This document shows, one piece after another, positions 4,924 to 12,054 of a stretch of DNA of 12,054 nucleotides. The notes beneath the pieces were generated by a model. That model was not told the origin of the DNA. It worked only from the letters and a program-made list of their open reading frames with translations, and searched no databases. This stretch comes from Spirochaetaceae bacterium (lineage in GTDB: Bacteria > Spirochaetota > Spirochaetia > Treponematales > Breznakiellaceae). Location: contig JAIRSB010000233.1 in NCBI GenBank assembly GCA_031255655.1, positions 1 through 12,054 on the forward strand, given 5' to 3'. Numbering within the stretch: position 1 is the first letter of the stretch; each line of letters starts with the position of its first letter. A program made the translations under genes and the position numbers.

Positions 4924-6294
4924 ATGCAATACGATGAGCTTTTACATTGGAGCGACGGCCAATTTTTACAGCCGCATCATTTTCAATATTTACAACGGCA
5001 ATACACCGAATATAACTGGCATGACCGATCCCTGTCGCTTCTCTATCCATACGGACTGATTGATTTTGAGCTTGACCGGGAAGCGCTTTCCGGCAGCCGT
5101 ATTGTGGTCAGGCATTTTTCCGCGCTTATGGCTGGCGGGCAGGAAATTTCCATGCCGGGAAACTGCGTCCTTTCCCCCCTGGATTTGGCTCCGGCACTCG
5201 AGCAGAATCCGAATGAACTTACAATCTATGTCGCGCTTCCCCTCTGGACGGAATTTGACGCGAACCTTGCGGAAGATAACAGTACTTCGGAAAAACGGCG
5301 CTACCTTGCCCAAAGAAAACAGGTCCGCGATGAAAATTCCGGTGATAACGAAATAACCCTCGTAACACGCCGGCTTAACGCACGCCTTGTTACGGACATT
5401 GATGATACCAAAGACATGGAACTCCTGCCCCTGCTTAAGCTCTCCGTACTGAGCCATGACCGTTCGGAGAACGCTCTGGCGGTAAACGAAAAATATATTC
5501 CACCATTTTTGCGGATTACCCCGGATAATCCGCTTACGGGCATCATAACCGGACTCCTAGTTGATATCAGGCATTGCCGTGACAAAACGCTTGATGCGCT
5601 TTCCCGGACAGTAACGCCGGACGGCGGGAGACAACAAGCCGGCGACGACACGGCGCAGCGTTTCAGGACGCTAAACCTCTACGAGGCGCGGCTTTCGGCG
5701 CTTATGGAAACCGGACGTATAAGTCCCTTTGCGCTCTACCTTGAACTCGTTTCTTTTCTCGCCGAACTTATGGCTATTGATCCTCGCAATAGCATCAATG
5801 AGATACAACGTTACAACCATGACGATTACGGCCCGCAGTTCGCCGTTGTTATAAAGGATATACGTTCCTTTATACTGGCGGGAGGGAGCGCCGATTACCG
5901 TAAATTTAATTTTTTCCCGATTGAAAACGGACAGTATCTCTTTACCCAGTTGAAAGCGGAAGATATCTTCAATACGGAGGAGGCGTATCTGGCTGTCAAG
6001 ACTTCCGCGGAGATGAACACCGTTATTTCCGCTCTGGAAACCGGCGATACTTTTAAGCTGATAAACCCCGAATCAAAAATGATGCGTATACGTGGTGTCA
6101 AACTTGTTTCCGAACGATTCCCGCCCCGCTATCTTCCCGTGTTAAAGAATACCCTGTGGTTTCATCTGGATCTTGGAGAATCTGTGCAGGTTTGGCGGGA
6201 GATCCGCGAGGAACAGGGCATGATTATTGACTATGCCCCAGGTTTGTTTCCGGCGTTGGAGGTTTCGCTCTATATCACAGTGGGGAACGGTTAA
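4924..6294 (+). CDS. tssK: Type VI secretion baseplate protein TssK
   Basis: This is a 456-residue protein of the usual TssK size (about 440-460). The N-terminal signature LLHWSDGQFLQPHHFQYLQR (6-25) matches the family's conserved 'W-x-E-G-x-F-L-x-P-x-H-F-Q' opening. PYGLIDFELDREALSGSRI and LTIYVALPLW continue the shell domain, and RFPPRYLPVLKNTLWFHLDL lies in the C-terminal half. TssK trimers form the outer part of the T6SS baseplate and dock it onto the cytoplasmic face of TssL and TssM. A strong AAGGAG (4912-4917) precedes ATG 4924 at 6 nt. Only 3 nt separate it from tssL. It is one of the most reliable T6SS markers in the window, because TssK has no other known role. The gene is intact, with no sign of decay. 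Confidence 0.93.
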   Translation: MQYDELLHWSDGQFLQPHHFQYLQRQYTEYNWHDRSLSLLYPYGLIDFELDREALSGSRIVVRHFSALMAGGQEISMPGNCVLSPLDLAPALEQNPNELTIYVALPLWTEFDANLAEDNSTSEKRRYLAQRKQVRDENSGDNEITLVTRRLNARLVTDIDDTKDMELLPLLKLSVLSHDRSENALAVNEKYIPPFLRITPDNPLTGIITGLLVDIRHCRDKTLDALSRTVTPDGGRQQAGDDTAQRFRTLNLYEARLSALMETGRISPFALYLELVSFLAELMAIDPRNSINEIQRYNHDDYGPQFAVVIKDIRSFILAGGSADYRKFNFFPIENGQYLFTQLKAEDIFNTEEAYLAVKTSAEMNTVISALETGDTFKLINPESKMMRIRGVKLVSERFPPRYLPVLKNTLWFHLDLGESVQVWREIREEQGMIIDYAPGLFPALEVSLYITVGNG

Positions 6295-6297
6295 ACG

Positions 6298-7035
6298 ATG
6301 AACAAGATAAATGAACTTGAAAAAATCTGTAATCCCCTGCTGCTTGCCTTGTGCAATTACTGGCAGCTTGCCTGCATGGACGGTCAGATTGAACTGGAAC
6401 CGTTTAGGGAAAAAATAGTTTCACTTCTGGAAGACGCGAAACAGGAGGCGGCTCTTGACGAGACGCTTGCCAAAGAATTTTCCGTAATTGAAAAACCACT
6501 GGTTTTTTTTATCGATTATATGGTCAGGGAGGGAAGATTCCCCTTCAGGGCCGAATGGCAGATACTTGCCCGTTCCTACAACGAACTTTCCGGTGACGAA
6601 AAGTTTTTCGACCTCCTAGAAGACACGTTGAATCACCCTGACGAAAAAAATTCGGCGGACCTTTTTTTCTTGATGCTGGGACTGGGCTTTGACGGCGTCC
6701 ACCGGAGAAACCCTGCTTACATACAGCACTGCATGATGGCCTGCAACAAAAGGGCGATAGGGGAATTCGACATCTTTTCCGAGCCGATTGTAACCGGAAC
6801 GGCAAAGAAGAAAGGTATTTTTATCCGGCGGCGCAGGCCGGATATCCGTTTCGCCCTTGTCGCCTCGGCACTCTTTATGGCGGTATGCTTTATATTCAAC
6901 ATGGTAACATTTCTGCGTACCACTTCCGAATACCGCGCAATTTTGTTAAAAACGGTACAGGATTCTATTCCCAAACCAATGGGTAATGTTCTGTTACCGG
7001 CGGATAATATTCCACAGAACTATATTACCAGATGA
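6298..7035 (+). CDS. tssL: Type VI secretion inner-membrane protein TssL (DotU/IcmH family)
   Basis: This is a 245-residue protein. Residues 10-160 form the cytoplasmic helical hook domain: YWQLACMDGQIELEPFREKI, then VFFIDYMVREG and EWQILARSYNELSGDEKFF, then LFFLMLGLGFDGVHRRNP. The 'LGLGFDGVHR' stretch (127-136) is the counterpart of the family's conserved 'LGFEG-x-Y/F-R'. RRRRPDIRF and a single transmembrane helix at about 183-206 follow, with a short periplasmic tail ending in TR. There is no C-terminal OmpA-like peptidoglycan-binding domain, so anchoring to the wall must come from another protein. TssL binds TssM and TssK. The stop codon overlaps the tssM start (ATGA at 7032-7035), which implies translational coupling. 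Confidence 0.9.
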   Translation: MNKINELEKICNPLLLALCNYWQLACMDGQIELEPFREKIVSLLEDAKQEAALDETLAKEFSVIEKPLVFFIDYMVREGRFPFRAEWQILARSYNELSGDEKFFDLLEDTLNHPDEKNSADLFFLMLGLGFDGVHRRNPAYIQHCMMACNKRAIGEFDIFSEPIVTGTAKKKGIFIRRRRPDIRFALVASALFMAVCFIFNMVTFLRTTSEYRAILLKTVQDSIPKPMGNVLLPADNIPQNYITR

Positions 7036-10000
7036 ATCCCGCGGCATTGTTTACCTCAATAATAAATTACGTTAGGACTACCACAACGGGCAAGATCATA
7101 CTTGTCATCGTTATTCTTTTGCTTTTTTTAATAATCGCTTTGCCTATATTCCGCAAATTAAAGCGTCACAGAATAAAAGAACAAGAAACTCAGGAAATAA
7201 TGAAAGATCTCCTGACATGGCGGCATCTGGCTCAGCTTGTAAAAGGCGGCAGCGGGCATCAAAAGGCCAAACAGGAACTTTCGGACAATATTCTCAGAAT
7301 AAACGATCTTTTGAAACAGGGTTTTCACAAAGCGGCCGGGAAGGAACGCGATCTGTACGTAAACCCGTGGTTCGTCATGGTCGGCGAACCACAATCCGGC
7401 AAGTCATCGCTGCTTGAGGCAAGCGATCTTGAGCTCGAACCTTCCGCAGTGGAACGGGAGGCGACCGATGACGGTAAAAACAGCCTGCCCGTGCGTATCT
7501 GGAGCGGCGCAAAAGCTGCCGTATGCGATATAAGCGGGAAAGTGTTTTTTGATCGCTGGCTCGATGGTTCAAGCGCGGAGTGGAACTATATTACCATGCA
7601 AATTTGCCGCCATCGCCGGAAAAGGCCGCTTGACGGTGTCATTATTACCATCCCCGCGGACGCGCTTCTTGCCGACAGCGCCGATCTCAGCTCCCACAAG
7701 GCAATTCTGATGGCTAACGAACTGCGCGATCTTTTGCGCAACTGCGGGATGAATTTACCATGTTATGTTATAATAACAAAACTGGACATCGTAAATGGTT
7801 TCCAGGAGTATTCAAAATTCCTCGGAGGGGATCTGCGCCATCAGATTCTGGGCTTCGCGAATAACGCAAGGTTTTACAACAAACAAAAATTTGAAGAATT
7901 CACGGAAAAATTGAACGAACGTCTTGTTACCGGCGCTAAACAACTCCTTATCGAAAACGCCCGGAAAACTGAAAACTCGCCGGGAACACGCATGGATACC
8001 GCCGCCAAGATATGGACATTTCCTGATACCTTGGGCGCGCTTAATGAAAATATCAAGATATACCTTGACGCGCTGTTCGGCGAGGATAATTACCATGGAA
8101 CCGGCAATACGTACTTCGAAGGGATATACTTTACTTCCGCAAAAGATACGTGCGTCTCTTTAAGTCCCGCGATGGCTAGTCTTTCGGACTTGGATACAGA
8201 TGAATTAATCATTCCTAGTATCTCTTACCGTAGCGCGGCCTATGACGCGCCCATGCCGGTGAACTTCTCCGCCGGGAACGCCCTTGCGGCGATCCCCAGC
8301 CGGCAGATTGTCCTGACTCCAGCAAACAGGCGTCCCGATCTGCGTCGCGGATATTTTATACGCGATGTTTTCCACAAACGCATTTTCAGAAAATCCGAAC
8401 ACGCTTCTTTAACCAAAAGGAAGGCACTGATGCTCCATCTGCCGCACTATATTTTATGCGCGGCTCTTATGGGGACTGGTCTTTATTGGGGACTTACCGC
8501 GCTGTTCAACGCGGATAAACTCTACAACAATCTGCTGCAAACATCGACGTATTACGGTTACCTTGACGGCGTCATGGAAAAGGGCGCGCCGTTTCGTTCC
8601 CCATTGGTCAGGGAAGATCCGCCGGGGCATTTTTTTGTCGACATGGATCCCCTAGTAGGAGAATCCCTTTCTTCGCGGGTACAGTTTTTCCATAATGCGG
8701 TTATTTTCAGGGACATGGCAGTGGCGATTCCCGCGGGTTTCGGCCTTTCACGGATAGTGACGGACGGATTCCAACCAAATTACCGGTACAAAGATAAGGC
8801 GTTTATCGCCAACCAACTTTACAGTGTCATGGCACGTATGCCCGTGATACGGAATACCGGCAGCAAGATAATTGAAAATGTAAATACACAGGTTCTTACC
8901 ACCAATGTAAAAGCCGTTTTAACTTCTTTTGTAGAAATTGATGAAGTTCAAAACGCCGATTTTAACCGTTTTTTTCGCTCAGGGCAATTCAAATTTGATT
9001 TAATGCTGCGTTATCTGATACCGGAACTTTCAAACAATACCGCGAGTCTTTTGGAACAATACAAAAGCCAATATGAACGAGATTATTCCCACAGTATCGA
9101 CGCCGGCTATATTTATTCCGATGATTTCGCTAAGGCAAAGTATGCCGCCCTTAATACCATTATTTCCGCATGGGGGCGTCACGCGGTTTATCCTGATTCA
9201 ATTTACGGAAAAATAAAGCGGCTTGCCTCTATTTCTGAAGAAATAATCAGGAATTACGCGGATATCAATCAGGCACTGCGGCGTGTCAATACGGTGGTAA
9301 CACTGGACCAGGTACGTGAGCTTGTCTTTGAGTGGAAAGCCCTGACAAACCGGCAAAAAAACCTCCTGTCCGAAGGAAGGGCTATTTTTGCCGAAATCGG
9401 TGAACAACTCCATGCCGCCCATATTCCCCTGGCCTTTAACAATCCTCTACCGGTGATCAATATCGGCGGCGGCGCAGGAGGGGCGCTTATCACGGCCAGA
9501 CAGATGCCGGACGCCTACCGGGACAATCTTATCAACGATTATCTCTTTAACGACATGGTTATCGGCTTTGCGGTAAAAGAATACACATCCCTTTTTGAAA
9601 CCGATATGGCCTATGTACGGCAGAAACTAGGCGCTTCAGGACAGGAACAGGCGGGGCGGATCATCGCGCTACAGAGCGAATTTGGAAACCAGCTTGCCTC
9701 CGAGGTACAAGAACTGCGTGTACGGGCGGCGAAACTCCAGGACAACGAGCTTTTGGCAGGCAAGGTTGATGAAACCCCTGATGCCGCTTCGTTTTTTTCG
9801 GTTATCGAAAAGGTAGTGGAACTTTCCTCCGATATTGCCCTGCCTTCCGAAAAATCCCTTGTGGGTGCCGACTTCGAGACAAACTGGCAGGAGGGACAGG
9901 GCGGCATCAAAACCGCGTTCGATGACTTTGACGCCTATACAAGCGATTATCTTGAAAACAAAAAAGTTGGAACGTTTGTAGCGAACGCACGGAATATGCT

Positions 10001-11549
10001 TTTGGCCCAAGCATATTTTAACCAGTATACCATTTTTACCACAACTCTTGATTATCTTTACAGTTTTAAATCAAATATCGCTAGCATAGTCGAATCCCGG
10101 GCAGGAATAGACAGTGCCGTTGCTTTTTCCGACAACGCGCTGGAAAATGTCCTAGGAATTTCAAGCTATGATCGCTTGTACGACCCACCAGTTGTCAAAA
10201 AAATCGTCGAGCATGTAGTATTATTCGCCTCACTTTTTTCAGCGCCAGACGGCGCGGACACCTTGCCGTTGTTTCTGAAAAATGTTCCTTCGAGCATTTA
10301 CAAGCCCGAAGCGTTCATGGAATACATGGAAAGCTATATCCGATATTGGGGCCGGTACCCGGATTCTGTTTACCGGCCAGAGTACGACTGGGCCGCCTAC
10401 CGTAACAAGATGCAGACGGTAAAGGCTTTTCAGGTAAACGCCGCGTTGCGGACAATCTATCTCAAAAGTATTGAAGCCTTGAATATTGCCGACGATTCTA
10501 TACTGCGCGAAGCTTTCGTCACCGAAAAACAGGGGTACATTTCTACACTGACCGACAAGGCCAACATACTTTCCGAATTCCTCAGTACCGACGCAGAACG
10601 CATGATCGCCGCATGGATGAAACTCTCCGATGATCCGATAAACGCCTTCAGGGTTTTACAGGCGGCAACTGATGAAGAACTCAAAGAAACCTATCTTTCC
10701 GTTTATGTAGAAGATTCCACACTCTCAATCGGTTGGTGGAACGATTTTGCGTTTAACGGCATAGCGGTTCTGTCGGATGAGTTTAAACGGGTAACGGAAG
10801 CGACGCTGCTGTCGCAGATAGAACTTTTGAAACAGTATCCTGTATGCTCTGACGCGCCGGTTGATAACCCCCTGTCCCTTAACAATATCAGGGACATTGC
10901 GTCTCTCCTCGGTTCCATGGGCGCGGGAATAACCGAACCGGAAACGGACCCGGTTAAGCAGGCGCTGCATCCGGTATTGTTTAAGGGAGCCGCCCTTCCC
11001 TGGGCCAGAAAAATCTACCGGTTCGCGCAGGCAGCAGCGGACAATCAAAGGCCGCTTACATGGACAATTTCCCAGCCAGCTATTAACGTGCAGAACAGCC
11101 TTCCTGCGAATGGAAGAATTCTGGCGGTAAACCGCTTCCGATATGTCGAAGCGAAAGCGGAGAACAGGGCGGCGGAGCGAGTGAACGCATACATGAACCA
11201 GAAGACAACCCTTACCAAAGGTTATTCTGACGACGGTAATATCACGCTAAGGTTTTTCAGGACATCGGAGGATTTAACGCCCCAGGCAACGGTTACCATA
11301 AGCAACAAGTGGGCGGCGTTCAACCTTTATTTCCAGAAAGACGTGGCCAAGGGGAATGACAGCGACAATAACGAAGTGTTCTATACGCCTATTCTTGTAC
11401 CGGCGGACGGGACCCAGTATGTATATTTTGTTGAGCTGTCCTTTAACAGGGAAATCCCGCCCCGTGACGAATGGAACACGGTACGGACAAGCCCCGACAT
11501 TGTTATCTATGACGGTTTTATAACCGGAAATACTTTCGCTGTCGATTAA
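7032..11549 (+). CDS. tssM: Type VI secretion channel protein TssM (IcmF family), unusually long
   Basis: This is a 1505-residue inner-membrane protein, about 300 residues longer than typical TssM (1100-1200). One hydrophobic helix lies at 22-40. A cytoplasmic NTPase-like domain follows, with Walker A GEPQSGKS (118-125), DISG (166-169) in the position of the usual D-T-A-G, and TKLD (249-252) as the nucleotide-specificity motif. A second transmembrane helix lies at about 470-492, then about 1010 periplasmic residues. Near the C-terminus NKWAAFNLYFQ (1425-1435) matches the 'W-A-x-F-x-L' motif of the beta-sandwich that binds TssJ. TssM spans the periplasm and opens for passage of the tube. Only two membrane helices are evident, whereas well-studied homologues have three, so the N-terminus may lie outside. 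No frameshift or stop interrupts the frame. Confidence 0.93.
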   Translation: MNPAALFTSIINYVRTTTTGKIILVIVILLLFLIIALPIFRKLKRHRIKEQETQEIMKDLLTWRHLAQLVKGGSGHQKAKQELSDNILRINDLLKQGFHKAAGKERDLYVNPWFVMVGEPQSGKSSLLEASDLELEPSAVEREATDDGKNSLPVRIWSGAKAAVCDISGKVFFDRWLDGSSAEWNYITMQICRHRRKRPLDGVIITIPADALLADSADLSSHKAILMANELRDLLRNCGMNLPCYVIITKLDIVNGFQEYSKFLGGDLRHQILGFANNARFYNKQKFEEFTEKLNERLVTGAKQLLIENARKTENSPGTRMDTAAKIWTFPDTLGALNENIKIYLDALFGEDNYHGTGNTYFEGIYFTSAKDTCVSLSPAMASLSDLDTDELIIPSISYRSAAYDAPMPVNFSAGNALAAIPSRQIVLTPANRRPDLRRGYFIRDVFHKRIFRKSEHASLTKRKALMLHLPHYILCAALMGTGLYWGLTALFNADKLYNNLLQTSTYYGYLDGVMEKGAPFRSPLVREDPPGHFFVDMDPLVGESLSSRVQFFHNAVIFRDMAVAIPAGFGLSRIVTDGFQPNYRYKDKAFIANQLYSVMARMPVIRNTGSKIIENVNTQVLTTNVKAVLTSFVEIDEVQNADFNRFFRSGQFKFDLMLRYLIPELSNNTASLLEQYKSQYERDYSHSIDAGYIYSDDFAKAKYAALNTIISAWGRHAVYPDSIYGKIKRLASISEEIIRNYADINQALRRVNTVVTLDQVRELVFEWKALTNRQKNLLSEGRAIFAEIGEQLHAAHIPLAFNNPLPVINIGGGAGGALITARQMPDAYRDNLINDYLFNDMVIGFAVKEYTSLFETDMAYVRQKLGASGQEQAGRIIALQSEFGNQLASEVQELRVRAAKLQDNELLAGKVDETPDAASFFSVIEKVVELSSDIALPSEKSLVGADFETNWQEGQGGIKTAFDDFDAYTSDYLENKKVGTFVANARNMLLAQAYFNQYTIFTTTLDYLYSFKSNIASIVESRAGIDSAVAFSDNALENVLGISSYDRLYDPPVVKKIVEHVVLFASLFSAPDGADTLPLFLKNVPSSIYKPEAFMEYMESYIRYWGRYPDSVYRPEYDWAAYRNKMQTVKAFQVNAALRTIYLKSIEALNIADDSILREAFVTEKQGYISTLTDKANILSEFLSTDAERMIAAWMKLSDDPINAFRVLQAATDEELKETYLSVYVEDSTLSIGWWNDFAFNGIAVLSDEFKRVTEATLLSQIELLKQYPVCSDAPVDNPLSLNNIRDIASLLGSMGAGITEPETDPVKQALHPVLFKGAALPWARKIYRFAQAAADNQRPLTWTISQPAINVQNSLPANGRILAVNRFRYVEAKAENRAAERVNAYMNQKTTLTKGYSDDGNITLRFFRTSEDLTPQATVTISNKWAAFNLYFQKDVAKGNDSDNNEVFYTPILVPADGTQYVYFVELSFNREIPPRDEWNTVRTSPDIVIYDGFITGNTFAVD

Positions 11550-11566
11550 AAAGGAAAAAAGAGACC

Positions 11567-12054
11567 ATGAGACGTATCGCTGTTTTTCTGTTTTGGTTTT
11601 TTATTGCCGGGGCGGTTCACGCGCAAAATGTACTTATGGCCCAAGTCGAATGGAATTTTATGACGCCAAAAACCGGAACGGATAATGGGCCGACATGGTT
11701 CTCCGGTTCCCTTGGAACCAACATACTGCTCTATAAAACGCTTATCCAGACTGACATACTGGTTGGTTTTGGCAGTATATACGCAAAAAGGCCTTTTGAA
11801 ATAGAAAAGCCACCCGTGGAAGAAGGGAAAACAGCCGGAGAAGACGTGACAACCGAATACGAGCACCGGGAAACCAATGAATTCCTCTTTAATGTTTCTG
11901 ATAATATCTTTGTTTCGCTGAATACAGATGCAATAGGTTTACGGGCCGGATTTTCCGGTGGTATAGGGCTCTATTCGGGTGAACTGATACAGTTTTTTCT
12001 GAATATAGGTTTTCTTGTTGGGATTCATATTTTGCCGGAATCGCTTTTCTCGTT
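11567..12054 (+). CDS. Exported protein, possible outer-membrane beta-barrel (3' end outside window)
   Basis: The frame is open to the right edge, giving 162 residues of an incomplete protein. A signal peptide of 19 residues (MRRIAVFLFWFFIAGAVHA) ends in the signal-peptidase-I motif V-H-A before Gln20. The remainder alternates short hydrophobic or aromatic stretches with turns: SLGTNILLYKTLIQTDILVG, then SIYAKRPF, an acidic loop rich in Glu and Thr, EFLFNVSDNIFVSLNTDAIG, GFSGGIGLYSGELIQFFLNI. This is the pattern of amphipathic strands in an outer-membrane barrel. No family is recognised. It starts 17 nt after tssM, most likely in the same transcript; AAGGA at 11551-11555 is rather far upstream of the ATG. 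It could be an outer-membrane component or accessory factor of the secretion system. That role is inference. Confidence 0.7.
   Translation, partial: MRRIAVFLFWFFIAGAVHAQNVLMAQVEWNFMTPKTGTDNGPTWFSGSLGTNILLYKTLIQTDILVGFGSIYAKRPFEIEKPPVEEGKTAGEDVTTEYEHRETNEFLFNVSDNIFVSLNTDAIGLRAGFSGGIGLYSGELIQFFLNIGFLVGIHILPESLFS

Noticed and set aside
4990..5457. 155-codon open frame antisense to tssK
   Set aside because: It is a mirror frame of a clearly conserved gene, with no domain pattern of its own.
7149..7572. NTPase-like domain of the large protein considered as a separate GTPase gene
   Set aside because: It is in one uninterrupted frame with the membrane helices and the C-terminal W-A-x-F-x-L domain, the normal layout of TssM.

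Overview
The window comes from a diderm (double-membrane) bacterium of roughly balanced GC content. Three things show a Gram-negative-type envelope: a cluster of type VI secretion (T6SS) membrane-complex genes, a lipoprotein whose lipobox is looser than the proteobacterial consensus, and a final gene with a classical signal peptide. The relaxed lipobox, the IS200-type transposase remnant and the overall gene style are compatible with a spirochaete (Treponema-like) host. That placement is inference only, because no rRNA or other phylogenetic marker is present.

Left part (1-1923): the 3' end of a cobalamin-biosynthesis amidotransferase gene (cbiA/cobB type) meets a convergent XRE-type regulator gene across a strong hairpin. 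The regulator is transcribed divergently from a TylF-like methyltransferase-fold gene. An AT-rich stretch between them carries overlapping promoters, a 13-bp palindrome and three evenly spaced TAAGT motifs.

Middle part (1924-3000): no intact gene. It holds a run of stem-loops, two about 88% identical 81-bp repeats each made of two hairpins, and an IS200/IS605-type tnpA wrecked by a deletion, two frameshifts and loss of the catalytic tyrosine region. It looks like a graveyard of small mobile elements separating the left genes from the secretion genes.

Right part (3019-12054): a STAS-domain anti-anti-sigma protein, two doubtful small ORFs, an ECF-type sigma factor, then a tightly packed series: a divergent TssJ-like lipoprotein, TssK, TssL (DotU/IcmH), a very large TssM (IcmF) and an incomplete gene for an exported, possibly outer-membrane protein. 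Gaps from the sigma gene onward are 33, 11, 3, -4 and 17 nt, so these genes probably form one transcript. TssJ, TssL and TssM would build the envelope-spanning channel and TssK would connect it to the contractile tail's baseplate. Sheath, tube, ClpV and spike genes are not in the window and would have to lie beyond it. The sigma factor next to tssJ, with a partner-switching STAS protein upstream, suggests the system carries its own transcriptional control. This unusual combination is the most interesting content here.
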